64,000 nucleotides of DNA from Microbacterium sp. 3J1 (GTDB taxonomy: Bacteria > Actinomycetota > Actinomycetes > Actinomycetales > Microbacteriaceae), in contig NZ_CDWI01000011.1 in the NCBI RefSeq assembly GCF_001049495.1, positions 682,001 through 746,000 on the forward strand, in the 5' to 3' direction. Positions 51,343 through 60,544 of the stretch are shown piece after piece. Position 1 is the stretch's first letter. Each line of letters begins with the position of its first letter. Below the pieces are notes generated by a model, which was given only the letters and a program-made list of their open reading frames with translations, had not been told where the DNA came from and searched no databases. A program made the position numbers and the translations under genes.

Positions 51343-51374
51343 GGCATCCCGACGCGAGCGCGCAGCGGGATGCC
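51343..51374. terminator. Hairpin between convergent genes
   Basis: GGCATCCCG (51343-51351) and CGGGATGCC (51366-51374) pair perfectly over 9 bp. It lies between the stops of the FAD oxidoreductase and the response regulator and may serve both. Confidence 0.5.
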
Positions 51375-51419
51375 GAAGGGATTCGAGCACGACGCCGATC
51401 ACGTCCGGGAGGCGGTAGG

Positions 51420-52115
51420 TCAGAGATCCGGATCGGCCCGGCGGTTCCAGCGGTACTCGGTCTCCGGTCGCCCGCGGGCCCCATATCGCGCTCCGCGGGC
51501 GACGATCCCCTCGGCCGCGAGGTGCTCCAGGTAGCGGCGGGCCGAGACACGGGACATACCGAGGCGGTCGGCCGCCTCGCTCGCCGACAGGGCAGCGCCG
51601 GCGCGGAGCTCAGCGGTCACGGCCTGGAGGGTGGCGGCGGACAGGCCCTTCGGGAGGGCGATGGTTCCTGTCCCTCGACCGAGAAGCGCATCGATCTCCG
51701 CTTGCGTGGCCTCTCCGTCGGTCGCCCGTGCGTGCTCGCGGTGCTCCCGATACGCGGTCAGGCGTTCGCGGAACACGGCGAAGGGGAACGGCTTCACGAG
51801 GTAGGTGTGGACGCCGAGCGCCGCCATCTGCCGCACGGTGTCCGCGTCGCGAACGCCGGTGATGGCGATGACGTCCACGGCCGCCGACCGTGCCCGCAGG
51901 GTGCGCAGGACGTCGATGCCGGAACCGTCCGGCATCGTGATGTCCAGGAGCACCAGGTCGAAGGGCTCGTCGCGCGGCTGCTCGAGCACCGCATTCAGTG
52001 CGGCTCGGGCCCCCGAGCACTCGCCGCGCACGACGAAGCCGTCGATCCGCTCGAGGTACGTGCGGTGGAGCTCGAGCGTCAGGGCGTCGTCGTCGACGAT
52101 GAGTGTGCGGATCAT
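51420..52115 (-). CDS. Response regulator, DcuR/CitB type
   Basis: 231-residue response regulator. The receiver domain has the acidic pair in 'TLIVDDDALTL', the phospho-acceptor Asp in 'DLVLLDITMPDGSG' and the Lys in 'HTYLVKPFPFAVF'. The C-terminal helix-turn-helix ('SASEAADRLGMSRVSARRYL') is the CitB/DcuR class. It overlaps the sensor kinase gene by 4 bases. The divergent dctA-type transporter gene is its most likely target, giving dicarboxylate-induced uptake, as in CitAB/DcuSR/DctSR systems. Target and ligand are inferred from family and position. Confidence 0.92.
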   Translation of the reverse strand: MIRTLIVDDDALTLELHRTYLERIDGFVVRGECSGARAALNAVLEQPRDEPFDLVLLDITMPDGSGIDVLRTLRARSAAVDVIAITGVRDADTVRQMAALGVHTYLVKPFPFAVFRERLTAYREHREHARATDGEATQAEIDALLGRGTGTIALPKGLSAATLQAVTAELRAGAALSASEAADRLGMSRVSARRYLEHLAAEGIVARGARYGARGRPETEYRWNRRADPDL

Positions 52116-53392
52116 GATCGTCCTCGCCCGCGCGCAGGTGGCAGCAGCACGCGGAAGGAGGTGGGGTCCGACGTGACCTCGACCGTCCCGCCGACGCCGA
52201 TGACGATCGAGCGGACGAGTGCGAGACCCACGCCGCGCCCGTGAGCGTCAGCGGGCTTCGTGGAGAAGCCGTTGGTGAAGATCCGCTCCCGCAGCTCCGG
52301 CGGCACGCCCTCTCCGCTGTCGGACACCCGCAGCACGATACCCCGCTCGGCGGACGGCTCGATGACGACCTCCACCCATCTCTCCACGGCGTGCGCCGCC
52401 GCGTCCATCGCGTTGTCGATGAGGTTCCCGACGACGGCGACGCTGTCGACGGGCGAGAGGGGCGACGGCGGCGTGTCGGGTTCGATGCGGACCCGCCAGT
52501 CGATTCCGCGTTCCTTGGCCTGCGATGCCTTGCCGAGCAGAAGGGCACCCACGACCGGATCTCCTGACCGTCGAGCCGTCACCTGGTCGACGAGCGACTG
52601 GCTCTGGCGCGACGTCTCGGTGAGTATCTCGATGGCCTCGTCCGTGCGACCCAGTTCGAGCAGCGCGACCGCCGTATGCATCCGGTTGCCGTGCTCGTGG
52701 GTCTGCGCCCGAAGGGCCTCGCCGAGCGTGCGCAGCGATTCGTATGACGCCACGGCGTCCCGGACCTGACCGGGAGGGAGATCTCCCGCGATCCGTCGGG
52801 TCATCCTGCGCGCGGCCCAGGCGCCCAGCGTGCCCAGTGCCACGAGACCCGACGTGATGCCGAGCGTCAGCGGAAGGCGGCGCAGCAGGGTCTCCGAGAT
52901 CGTCTCGGTGGTCACACCTGCGGAGACCCACCCGATCAGCGCGTCGTCCGACGAGAGCACGGGGACGATGGTGCGGACGGAAGGCCCCAAGGTCCCGGTG
53001 AAGACCTCGGTGAGGGTCTGGGGCGACGAAGGTATCGTTCCGAGGTACCGCCCGCCGATCCGCTCGGGGTCGGGGTGGGTGAGTCGCACGCCCGACGTCG
53101 TCATGGTGGTGATGAAGTCGAGGTCGGCGGCCTCGACGATATCCATCACGTACGGCTCGAGGATCTGCGTGGCAGCGGCTGCATCCCCGCGCTCCAGAGC
53201 GTCGATGACGAGCGGCGAGGTGGCCAGTGACACGGCGGAGACCGACGTCGCCCGTTCTGCCTCGGCGTGCGTCGCTCGCTGCGCCTCGATCACGAGGAAC
53301 ACCGCCACCAGTGCCCCCACCAGCACGGTCGTGACGAGGAGCACCACGAAGACCCGCGAGGCGGTGCTGCGGGTCTCGCGCGCGCGTCTCAT
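52112..53392 (-). CDS. Sensor histidine kinase, CitA/DcuS type
   Basis: 426-residue membrane sensor. A first transmembrane helix (VFVVLLVTTVLVGALVAVF) and a second near residue 175-195 flank a periplasmic PDC/PAS ligand domain of about 135 residues with 'DFITTMTTSGVRLTHPDPER', the motif of citrate/C4-dicarboxylate sensors. The kinase part has the phospho-His in 'RAQTHEHGNRMHTAV', N-box 'GNLIDNAMDAAAH' and G-box 'SDSGEGVPP', plus 'GRGVGLALV'. A cytoplasmic PAS domain, usual in CitA/DcuS, seems absent or reduced between helix 2 and the H-box. GGAGGATG precedes the start. Confidence 0.92.
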   Translation of the reverse strand: MRRARETRSTASRVFVVLLVTTVLVGALVAVFLVIEAQRATHAEAERATSVSAVSLATSPLVIDALERGDAAAATQILEPYVMDIVEAADLDFITTMTTSGVRLTHPDPERIGGRYLGTIPSSPQTLTEVFTGTLGPSVRTIVPVLSSDDALIGWVSAGVTTETISETLLRRLPLTLGITSGLVALGTLGAWAARRMTRRIAGDLPPGQVRDAVASYESLRTLGEALRAQTHEHGNRMHTAVALLELGRTDEAIEILTETSRQSQSLVDQVTARRSGDPVVGALLLGKASQAKERGIDWRVRIEPDTPPSPLSPVDSVAVVGNLIDNAMDAAAHAVERWVEVVIEPSAERGIVLRVSDSGEGVPPELRERIFTNGFSTKPADAHGRGVGLALVRSIVIGVGGTVEVTSDPTSFRVLLPPARGRGRS

Positions 53393-53552
53393 CGCATCCT
53401 CCCGATCATTCTCGACCTCGGATCCTGATCACGGTAGTGACCAATACGACCACAAATGGCGCGGCGATGCGAAGTCGGCGACGGTGAGCCTACCGACGGC
53501 GACGACGCCGGCGGACATGAGACGACGACGTTCATGATCGAGGAGGAAACAC

Positions 53553-54992
53553 ATGGCCATCACGACGGGGTTCTCACTTCCCGGATTCCACTGGCGGCGT
53601 GGCAAGCAGGCCTGGGATCGGCACACGTGGCTCTACGTGTCCGTGATCATCGCGGTGGTGCTCGGCGCCGCCGTCGGGCTTCTCGCCCCGGAGGTCGGGC
53701 AGTCGCTCGAGCCGATCGGGAAGGGCTTCGTGTCGCTGATCAAGATGATGATCGCGCCCATCATCTTCTGCACGATCGTGGTCGGCGTCGGGTCGATCGC
53801 CAAGGCGGCGACCGTCGGCAAGATCGGCGGTCTCGCACTTCTGTACTTCATGGTGATGTCCACGTTCGCTCTGGCGATCGGGCTGGTCGTCGGCAACATC
53901 ATCCACCCCGGTGCCGGACTCGACATGGCGAGCTCGTCGTACGACGCGACCGAGACCGAGGCGAAGACCACCACGGAGTTCATCCTCGGCATCATCCCCA
54001 CCACGTTCTTCTCCGCCTTCACGGGCGAGAGCGTCCTGCAGGTGCTGTTCGTCGCGCTGCTGGTGGGCTTCGCGCTGCAGGGCCTCGGCGAGAAGGGCGC
54101 GCCGATCATGGACGCGGTGAAGAACCTGCAGAAGCTCGTCTTCCGCATCCTCGGGATGATCCTGTGGCTGGCTCCGCTCGGCGCGTTCGGAGCGATCGCC
54201 GCCGTGGTGGGGAAGACCGGCGCCGCGGCGATCTGGAGCCTCGGGGTCCTGATGGTCGCGTTCTACATCACGTGCATCCTGTTCATCGTCGTCGTGCTCG
54301 GTGTGCTCCTGTACGCGGTGACGCGCGTGAACATCTTCAGCCTCATCAAGTACCTGGCCCGGGAGTACCTCCTGATCGTCGGCACGTCGTCGTCGGAGTC
54401 CGCACTGCCGCGGTTGATCGCCAAGATGGAGCACGTCGGGGTGTCCAAGCCCGTCGTGGGCATCACGGTGCCTACCGGCTACTCGTTCAACCTCGACGGC
54501 ACGGCGATCTACCTCACCATGGCGTCGCTGTTCATCGCCACGGGGATGGGGCAGCCGATGTCGATCGGCGAGCAGATCGGTCTGCTGGTGTTCATGATCA
54601 TCGCGAGCAAGGGTGCGGCCGGTGTCACCGGTGCGGGACTGGCCACGCTCGCCGGGGGTCTGCAGGCGTACCGACCCGACCTCGTCGACGGTGTCGGCGT
54701 GATCGTGGGGATCGACCGTTTCATGTCCGAGGGGCGGGCGCTGACGAACTTCACGGGCAACGCCGTCGCCACCCTCCTCATCGGCACCTGGACGCGGCAG
54801 ATCGATCGTGATCGAGTGGGCCAGGTGCTCAGCGGTGAGCTGCCGTTCGACGAGTCGCTCCTGGACGGAGTCGACGAGCACGGGATGGCCGATGAGAAGC
54901 AGGCGGTCGACATCCAGGGACTCAAGGACTCGGCTGTCGACGAGATGGCCGCGAAGGAGGAGCGGGCCCGACTGCGTGCCGACCGGCGCTGA
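53553..54992 (+). CDS. dctA: Dicarboxylate/cation symporter (DctA, DAACS family)
   Basis: 479-residue sodium- or proton-coupled importer of C4-dicarboxylates such as succinate, fumarate and malate. Family signatures are 'KGFVSLIKMMIAPIIFCTIV' near the start, the re-entrant loop 'LLIVGTSSSESALPRLIAKM' and 'PTGYSFNLDGTAIYLTMASL'. 'GRALTNFTGNAVATLLI' closes the substrate site, where Arg fits dicarboxylate specificity. The C-terminal 50 residues are charged and cytoplasmic. GAGGAGG precedes the ATG. It is divergent from the DcuS/DcuR-like pair with 160 bases between, the expected control region. Confidence 0.93.
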   Translation: MAITTGFSLPGFHWRRGKQAWDRHTWLYVSVIIAVVLGAAVGLLAPEVGQSLEPIGKGFVSLIKMMIAPIIFCTIVVGVGSIAKAATVGKIGGLALLYFMVMSTFALAIGLVVGNIIHPGAGLDMASSSYDATETEAKTTTEFILGIIPTTFFSAFTGESVLQVLFVALLVGFALQGLGEKGAPIMDAVKNLQKLVFRILGMILWLAPLGAFGAIAAVVGKTGAAAIWSLGVLMVAFYITCILFIVVVLGVLLYAVTRVNIFSLIKYLAREYLLIVGTSSSESALPRLIAKMEHVGVSKPVVGITVPTGYSFNLDGTAIYLTMASLFIATGMGQPMSIGEQIGLLVFMIIASKGAAGVTGAGLATLAGGLQAYRPDLVDGVGVIVGIDRFMSEGRALTNFTGNAVATLLIGTWTRQIDRDRVGQVLSGELPFDESLLDGVDEHGMADEKQAVDIQGLKDSAVDEMAAKEERARLRADRR

Positions 54993-55006
54993 TCCGGCCG
55001 AAGAGG

Positions 55007-55040
55007 GGATGCGGGAGCCGGCTGTCCGGCTCCCGCATCC
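55007..55040. terminator. Bidirectional hairpin after dctA
   Basis: A perfect 15-bp stem (55007-55021 with 55026-55040, loop CTGT) between the convergent dctA and DUF5302 genes. It lies 14 bases after the dctA stop and 6 bases past the other stop. Confidence 0.7.
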
Positions 55041-55046
55041 GTGCGG

Positions 55047-55223
55047 TCAACCGCTCTTGCGTCGGAACTCGCGCCGCGTCTGCGGGGCGGGCGCACCGTG
55101 GACGGCGGAGTCGCCGTCCAGATGGGCCTCGCCCTGCCGGTGGTGCGCGTTCTTCTTCTCGAGCGCTTCCTTGAACTTGCGCTTCATCTCCTCGGAGGAG
55201 GAGGCGCCTTCTTCGGTGCTCAT
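55047..55223 (-). CDS. DUF5302 small protein
   Basis: 58-residue charged, probably disordered or helical cytoplasmic protein, beginning MSTEEGASSSEEMKRKFKEA and ending RREFRRKSG. This pattern, an acidic head, 'KRKFKEALEKK' helix, Gly/His-rich middle and a C-terminal 'RREFRRKSG', is that of the DUF5302 family of small actinobacterial proteins. No function is established for it. Start set by the ATG 7 bases downstream of a TAGGCT hexamer. It is convergent with dctA and shares its terminator hairpin. It is easily missed because of its length. Confidence 0.82.
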   Translation of the reverse strand: MSTEEGASSSEEMKRKFKEALEKKNAHHRQGEAHLDGDSAVHGAPAPQTRREFRRKSG

Positions 55224-55230
55224 GCCCGCC

Positions 55231-55236
55231 AGCCTA
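55231..55236 (-). promoter_or_regulatory. Leaderless -10 hexamer for the DUF5302 gene
   Basis: TAGGCT on the minus strand, 7 bases before the ATG at 55223. Confidence 0.6.
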
Positions 55237-55262
55237 GGGCACGCCTCCGACGTGCGTCAGGC

Positions 55263-55835
55263 TCACCTGCGCGCTCGCCGCGTGGCGAGGTCGATCACCG
55301 CCCCGAGGCCGACGGCCACGACCACCGACACGATGACCGCGACCACCGGCCCTCCGGGGACCAGAGCGGCCACGATGGCTCCCACCGACGCCTGATACGC
55401 GGCCCAGCCGAGAGCGGCGAGTCCGACGAGGCAGAGATAGCGGACGGGGTGGATGCCCGAAGCGCCGGCGACCAGATTGATGGCCAGACGGGCGAAGGGG
55501 ACGAAGCGTGCGGTGAAGAGCACGGTCGCGGTACCGCCGTCGAGTCGCCGCCGTGCCCATTCGAGGGCCTGACGCACCTTGCGCCCCCGCATCCAGCGCC
55601 AGCGCTCGGTCCCCACCGTACGGCCGATCAGATAGCAGGCGGCGTCTCCCGCCGCTGCAGCCGCGGCAGCGCAGACGATCACCGCCCAGAGGGGAGGAGA
55701 TCCCGATGCAGAGGAGATCGCGCCGAGCGCCGTGACGGCGATCTCACCCGGCACGATCACGAAGAACGAGTCTCCGAGCACCAGCAGCCCCATGACGGCG
55801 AGAGCCCAGGGGCCCGTCAGCAGGTCGGTCGGCAC
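55263..55835 (-). CDS. DedA-family membrane protein
   Basis: 190-residue membrane protein of the DedA/VTT (SNARE-associated) family, implicated in recycling of lipid carriers and proton-motive-force maintenance. It has 'GDSFFVIVPGEIAVTALGAI', the re-entrant hairpin 'AAGDAACYLIGRTVG' and 'FTARFVPFARLAINLVAGAS', the conserved 'F.R..P..R...-AG' motif. About five helices are visible. The start is uncertain: GTG 55835 (VPTDLLTG) is chosen because CACTGT lies 6 bases upstream and homology begins there; longer frames read into the neighbouring promoter region. The overlap with the divergent glycosyltransferase gene's longer frame is thus avoided. Confidence 0.85.
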   Translation of the reverse strand: MPTDLLTGPWALAVMGLLVLGDSFFVIVPGEIAVTALGAISSASGSPPLWAVIVCAAAAAAAGDAACYLIGRTVGTERWRWMRGRKVRQALEWARRRLDGGTATVLFTARFVPFARLAINLVAGASGIHPVRYLCLVGLAALGWAAYQASVGAIVAALVPGGPVVAVIVSVVVAVGLGAVIDLATRRARR

Positions 55836-55841
55836 CCCTCC

Positions 55842-55847
55842 ACAGTG
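55842..55847 (-). promoter_or_regulatory. Possible leaderless -10 for the DedA gene
   Basis: CACTGT on the minus strand, 6 bases before the GTG at 55835. The first base departs from TANNNT. Confidence 0.35.
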
Positions 55848-55974
55848 CGCGGCGGAGGTGAACGGGAACCAAATCACGGATAGCCGGTGACCAGCGCTCC
55901 AGCATCCGGTGAACTTCTGGTGCCCGCGACCGATTCGCGCCTCCCTCGTGACGCCGTCGCTGCATCCTGAGGGG

Positions 55975-57915
55975 GTGAGAGTCGCGATCGTGACAGAGTC
56001 CTTCCTTCCGCACATGAACGGTGTGACGGGATCGGTGATGCAGATCCTCAGGCACCTCGAACGAACAGGCCACGACGCGCACGTCATCGCCCCGGATGCC
56101 GCGGGCATCCCGGCGCACGTGCACGGCGCGGCCGTCGAGAGCATCCCCAGCCTCGCGCTGCCCGGGTACCGCAACGTCCGCGTGGGGACCTCTCCCGCGC
56201 ATCGGGTAGCCGCCTCCCTCCGCAGATTCGAGCCGGACGTCGTGCACCTCGCATCGCCCTTCGCGCTCGGTTGGCGAGGGGCGCTCGCCGCCGAGCGGCT
56301 CGATGTCGCCGCCGTCGCGGCCTATCAGACAGACGTCGCCGCCTACACCGAGCGCTACCGGATCCCGGCGACGACCGGGATCGCCCAATCCCACATCGCA
56401 CGGCTGCACCGCCGGGCGACACTCACGCTCGCACCGTCGGAGGATTCCGCGCAGCAGCTCGCCTCGCTCGGCGTCGACAGGGTGCGTCGGTGGGGGAGAG
56501 GCGTGGATGCCGAGCGCTTCCACCCCTCACGGCGCAGCGCCGCCCTTCGTGCGCACTGGGGAGCCGAGGTCGTGATCGGCTACGTCGGACGTCTCGCCCC
56601 CGAGAAGCAGGTCGAGGATCTCGCCGCTCTGCGAGACATCCCGGGCACTCGGCTGGTGATCGTGGGCGACGGGCCGAGCCGCGCGAAGCTCGAGGCCGCT
56701 CTTCCCGGAGCGCTCTTCCTCGGGCACCTCGACGGCGACGCGCTCGCCGCGGCGCTGGCCTCCTTCGACGTGTTCGTGCACCCCGGCGAGAGCGAGACGT
56801 TCGGCCAGACGCTGCAGGAGGCCCACGCGAGCGGTGTCCCCGTGGTGGCGACCGGACGGGGCGGCCCGCTGGACCTGGTGCGCATGGGGATCGACGGCTG
56901 GCTCTACCGGCCGGGTGACCTCGCCGATCTCCGCATGCGTGTCGCAGATCTCACCGGAGACGGTCGCAAGCGTCGGGCCTTCGGTCAGGCGGGCCACGAG
57001 GCGGTCCAGGGTCGGAGCTGGGCCAGCGTGTGCGACCAGCTCCTCGGACACTTCGAGGAGGCACGGACCCTCAGAGGAGTCGACGCCGCCCTCCGTGCTC
57101 GGCGCGCGACCCGCCCCGAACGCACACCTCCCGTGCAGCAGCGCCGATGGCAGCGCTACGTCGCGCTGGGGGACTCGCTCACGGAGGGGCTGTGCGATCC
57201 CGCCCCGGACGGTGCACTCCGCGGCTGGGCCGATCGCCTCGCGCTTCTCCTCGCCGCCCGCGGCGGCCTCCACTACGCGAACCTCGCCATCCGCTCGAAG
57301 CGGGTGCGGGATGTCTGCGGCCCGCAGCTCGCGCGAGCGCTCGAACTCCGTCCGGACCTCGTCTCGATCCTCGTCGGGGCCAATGACCTCGTCGGTCGAT
57401 CGGCGGACGTGCGCTCGCTGGCGGCTCAGATCGAGGATGCCGTCGCGAAGCTCCGCGAGACCGGGGCCGATGTTCTCCTCGTGACGCCGTTCCTGCCCCG
57501 GCGGCGAGCGGCAGGCATCTACACGCGGCGATTCTCGGCCTTCGCCACGGCTCTGGCCGGGGTCGCGAAGCGCACCGGAGCGATCCTCATCGACACCGAC
57601 ATGCACCCGACGCTGCCCGACCGGCCCAACTGGGGCGAGGACCTCGTCCACCTCAGCAGCCGCGGACATCGTCTGCTCGCGTACCGCGCAGGCGAGGTCC
57701 TCGGGGTTCCGGACGCGGACGCTCTCGGCGCGCTGGACGCAGCCCTCCACGAGAACGAGTCCCTCGGGGCCGGTCTCTGGTGGCGGCGACACGCGCTGCC
57801 CTGGGTGTGGCGGCGATTGCATGGGCGCGCTGCGGGGGACGGGCGGGTGGCCAAGCACGACGACTACGTGTACCTCGGTCGCTCCTCGTCGCGGAGCGAT
57901 GTCCCGGTGTCCTGA
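55975..57915 (+). CDS. Fusion of GT4 glycosyltransferase and SGNH/GDSL hydrolase
   Basis: 646-residue two-domain protein. Residues 1-375 are a GT-B family 4 glycosyltransferase resembling PimB'/MgtA mannosyltransferases: 'VAIVTESFLPHMNGVTGSVM' opens it, 'IGYVGRLAPEKQVEDL' starts the donor domain, and 'HPGESETFGQTLQEAHASGV' holds the E-x7-E donor site. Residues 395-600 are an SGNH hydrolase: Ser401 in 'VALGDSLTEG', Asn in 'LVGANDLVG' and the Asp-x-x-His in 'GEDLVHLSSRGH'. Both active sites look intact. The reading frame is continuous, with no sign of a frameshift. It may make and de-acylate a glycolipid or surface glycan; that is inference. GTG start with GAGGGG upstream. Confidence 0.87.
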   Translation: MRVAIVTESFLPHMNGVTGSVMQILRHLERTGHDAHVIAPDAAGIPAHVHGAAVESIPSLALPGYRNVRVGTSPAHRVAASLRRFEPDVVHLASPFALGWRGALAAERLDVAAVAAYQTDVAAYTERYRIPATTGIAQSHIARLHRRATLTLAPSEDSAQQLASLGVDRVRRWGRGVDAERFHPSRRSAALRAHWGAEVVIGYVGRLAPEKQVEDLAALRDIPGTRLVIVGDGPSRAKLEAALPGALFLGHLDGDALAAALASFDVFVHPGESETFGQTLQEAHASGVPVVATGRGGPLDLVRMGIDGWLYRPGDLADLRMRVADLTGDGRKRRAFGQAGHEAVQGRSWASVCDQLLGHFEEARTLRGVDAALRARRATRPERTPPVQQRRWQRYVALGDSLTEGLCDPAPDGALRGWADRLALLLAARGGLHYANLAIRSKRVRDVCGPQLARALELRPDLVSILVGANDLVGRSADVRSLAAQIEDAVAKLRETGADVLLVTPFLPRRRAAGIYTRRFSAFATALAGVAKRTGAILIDTDMHPTLPDRPNWGEDLVHLSSRGHRLLAYRAGEVLGVPDADALGALDAALHENESLGAGLWWRRHALPWVWRRLHGRAAGDGRVAKHDDYVYLGRSSSRSDVPVS

Positions 57916-57964
57916 CCGGTGCAGTCCGACATCCGCGCCACCGCGGTTTCTGGACGGTCGCTGG

Positions 57965-57970
57965 TAGGGT
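57965..57970 (+). promoter_or_regulatory. -10 hexamer for pnp
   Basis: TAGGGT about 240 bases upstream of the pnp start. It is the best promoter candidate and predicts a long structured leader, in contrast to the leaderless genes nearby. Confidence 0.45.
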
Positions 57971-57976
57971 GGGAGG

Positions 57977-58150
57977 GATCGACGCGTGTCGATCGCACAA
58001 CTTCATATCGACTCATGGAGCGATCGGCGGAGAGCTGGTCCCCTGTGGTGGGTTCCTCGGCGGGTCGTCGGGTGGCTTTCTACTGGTGGCCAGCGCAGGT
58101 GACATTCGCGGGATTGCCCGCGCGCCCGTATCCGGCTGCATCCGCTCCTT
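57977..58150 (+). ncRNA. Structured pnp leader, probable Actino-pnp motif
   Basis: The 294-base gap before pnp holds no gene. It begins with a perfect hairpin (GATCGAC 57977-57983 with GTCGATC 57988-57994) and continues with a G-rich region having 'GCTGGTCCCC' and 'TACTGGTGGCCAGC' segments able to form further stems. A conserved cis-acting RNA called Actino-pnp is known in leaders of actinobacterial pnp genes, and position and character fit. I cannot verify the covariance pattern by eye. PNPase mRNAs are commonly autoregulated through such leaders. Confidence 0.5.
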
Positions 58151-58209
58151 CATGAACACGCTCGCGCGTCACACGGATTCGCGAGTCTAAACAAAGAAGG
58201 AGAGACCTC

Positions 58210-60489
58210 TTGGAAGGTCCTGAAATCACCGCCACCGAGGCCGTTCTCGACAACGGCCGCTTCGGCACCCGCACCATCCGCTTCGAGACCGGCCGCCTCG
58301 CGCAGCAGGCTCAGGGCGCAGTCGCCGCGTACCTCGACGGCGAGACCATGCTCCTCTCGGCCACGAGCGCGGGCAAGCACCCGCGCGAAGGCTTCGACTT
58401 CTTCCCGCTGACGGTCGACGTCGAAGAGCGCTCCTACGCCGCCGGCAAGATCCCCGGCTCGTTCTTCCGTCGTGAGGGCCGCCCCTCCACCGAGGCGATC
58501 CTCGTCTGCCGTCTCATCGACCGTCCGCTGCGCCCGTCGTTCGTCGACGGTCTCCGCAACGAGGTCCAGATCGTCATCACGGTCCTCTCGATCGCTCCCG
58601 GTGAGTTCTACGACGCACTCGCGATCAACGCGGCCTCCGCGTCGACCCAGATCTCGGGTCTGCCGTTCTCCGGCCCCGTCGCCGGTGTGCGCCTCGCGTT
58701 CATCCCGGGTCACGGGGACCACGCGGACCAGTGGGTCGCGTTCCCGACGGCCGAGCAGGTCAGCGAGGCCGTGTTCGACCTCATCGTCGCCGGCCGTGTC
58801 GTCACCAAGGCCGACGGCTCCGAGGACGTCGCGATCATGATGGTCGAGGCCGAGGCCACCGAGGGCAGCTGGAACCTGATCAAGGCCGGCGCCACGAAGC
58901 CCGACGAGGCAGTCGTCGCGCAGGGCCTCGAGGCGTCCAAGCCGTTCATCGCCCAGCTCGTCAAGGCTCAGGCAGAGCTCGCCGCCACCGCGTCGAAGGA
59001 GCCGGGTGTGTACCCGGTCTTCCCGCCGTACTCCAGCGAGGTCTACGACTTCGTGGCCGAGCGCTCCTACGACGACCTGGTGAACGTCTACCAGATCGCC
59101 GACAAGCAGGAGCGTCAGGCCGCCGACGACGCCGTCAAGGACCGCGTCAAGGCACAGCTCATCGAAGCGGTCGAGGCAGGCAACCTGCCCGCGGGCGCTC
59201 CCCTCGAGTTCTCCGCGGCCTACAAGTCGGTCACGAAGAAGATCGTCCGCGGTCGCATCCTCACGGAGAGCGTGCGCATGGACGGTCGTGGCCTGGCGGA
59301 CATCCGTCCGCTGGACGCAGAGGTGCAGGTCATCCCGCGCGTGCACGGCTCGGCGATCTTCCAGCGCGGCGAGACCCAGATCATGGGCGTCACCACGCTG
59401 AACATGCTCAAGATGGAGCAGCAGATCGACTCGCTGTCGCCCACGACGAGCAAGCGCTACATGCACCACTACAACTTCCCGCCCTACTCGACCGGTGAGA
59501 CCGGCCGTGTCGGGTCGCCGAAGCGTCGCGAGATCGGGCACGGCTTCCTGGCCGAGCGCGCACTCGTGCCGGTGCTGCCGAGCCGCGAGGAGTTCCCCTA
59601 TGCGATCCGCCAGGTGTCCGAGGCGCTGAGCTCGAACGGCTCGACGTCGATGGGCTCCGTCTGCGCATCGACCCTGTCGCTGCTGAACGCGGGTGTGCCG
59701 CTGCGCGCAGCCGTCGCCGGCATCGCGATGGGTCTCGTCTCCGACCAGGTCGACGGTGAGACGCGCTACGCCGCACTCACCGACATCCTCGGTGCCGAGG
59801 ACGCGCTCGGCGACATGGACTTCAAGGTCGCCGGCACCAGCGAGTTCGTCACGGCGATCCAGCTCGACACGAAGCTCGACGGCATCCCGTCGTCGGTGCT
59901 CGCGGGCGCGCTGACCCAGGCCCGTGAGGCCCGCCTCACGATCCTCAACGTCCTGAACGCCGCGATCGACGCCCCCGACGAGATGGCGCCGACCGCGCCG
60001 CGCGTCATCAGCGTGCAGATCCCGGTCGACAAGATCGGCGAGCTGATCGGCCCGAAGGGCAAGACGATCAACGCGATCCAGGACGAGACCGGCGCTCAGA
60101 TCTCCATCGAGGAGGACGGCACCGTCTACATCGGCGCGACCGACGGCCCCTCGGCAGAGGCCGCCCGCGCTCAGGTCAACGCGATCGCCAACCCGACCAA
60201 CCCCGAGGTCGGCGAGCAGTTCCTCGGAACCGTCGTGAAGATCGCGACGTTCGGAGCGTTCGTCTCGCTGCTCCCCGGCAAGGACGGCCTGCTGCACGTC
60301 ACCGAGGTGCGCAAGCTCGCCGGTGGCAAGCGCGTCGAGAACGTCGATGACGTCCTGTCGGTCGGCCAGAAGATCCTCGTGAAGATCACGAAGATCGACG
60401 ACCGCGGCAAGCTGTCGCTGGAGCCCGTCATCGACGAGGCTCCTGCTGCGGCCGATGAGGCTCCTGCAGAGGATTCCGCCGCCGAGTAA
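58210..60489 (+). CDS. pnp: Polyribonucleotide nucleotidyltransferase (PNPase)
   Basis: 759-residue PNPase, a trimeric 3'-5' phosphorolytic RNase and polymerase. Two RNase PH-like core domains are separated by a helical domain. The first starts '[20 protein letters not shown]'; the second has '[18 protein letters not shown]', '[14 protein letters not shown]' and '[19 protein letters not shown]'. A KH domain ('[20 protein letters not shown]') and an S1 domain ('[20 protein letters not shown]') complete the C-terminus. The start is TTG with AAGGAGAG upstream; the reading MEGPEIT matches family N-termini. rpsO, its usual upstream neighbour, is 17 kb away. Confidence 0.97.
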   Translation: MEGPEITATEAVLDNGRFGTRTIRFETGRLAQQAQGAVAAYLDGETMLLSATSAGKHPREGFDFFPLTVDVEERSYAAGKIPGSFFRREGRPSTEAILVCRLIDRPLRPSFVDGLRNEVQIVITVLSIAPGEFYDALAINAASASTQISGLPFSGPVAGVRLAFIPGHGDHADQWVAFPTAEQVSEAVFDLIVAGRVVTKADGSEDVAIMMVEAEATEGSWNLIKAGATKPDEAVVAQGLEASKPFIAQLVKAQAELAATASKEPGVYPVFPPYSSEVYDFVAERSYDDLVNVYQIADKQERQAADDAVKDRVKAQLIEAVEAGNLPAGAPLEFSAAYKSVTKKIVRGRILTESVRMDGRGLADIRPLDAEVQVIPRVHGSAIFQRGETQIMGVTTLNMLKMEQQIDSLSPTTSKRYMHHYNFPPYSTGETGRVGSPKRREIGHGFLAERALVPVLPSREEFPYAIRQVSEALSSNGSTSMGSVCASTLSLLNAGVPLRAAVAGIAMGLVSDQVDGETRYAALTDILGAEDALGDMDFKVAGTSEFVTAIQLDTKLDGIPSSVLAGALTQAREARLTILNVLNAAIDAPDEMAPTAPRVISVQIPVDKIGELIGPKGKTINAIQDETGAQISIEEDGTVYIGATDGPSAEAARAQVNAIANPTNPEVGEQFLGTVVKIATFGAFVSLLPGKDGLLHVTEVRKLAGGKRVENVDDVLSVGQKILVKITKIDDRGKLSLEPVIDEAPAAADEAPAEDSAAE

Positions 60490-60505
60490 GCGCCACGGCT
60501 GCACC

Positions 60506-60544
60506 GGGAGCCCGGGTCCATCCACGTGATGGCCCCGGGCTTCC
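60506..60544 (+). terminator. Terminator-like hairpin after pnp
   Basis: GGAGCCCGGG-TCCATC and GATGGCCCCGGGCTTCC form an imperfect 15-bp stem around ACGT, 17 bases after the pnp stop. The rest of the 217-base gap has no gene; TACCCT at 60626 may be the next -10. Confidence 0.55.
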
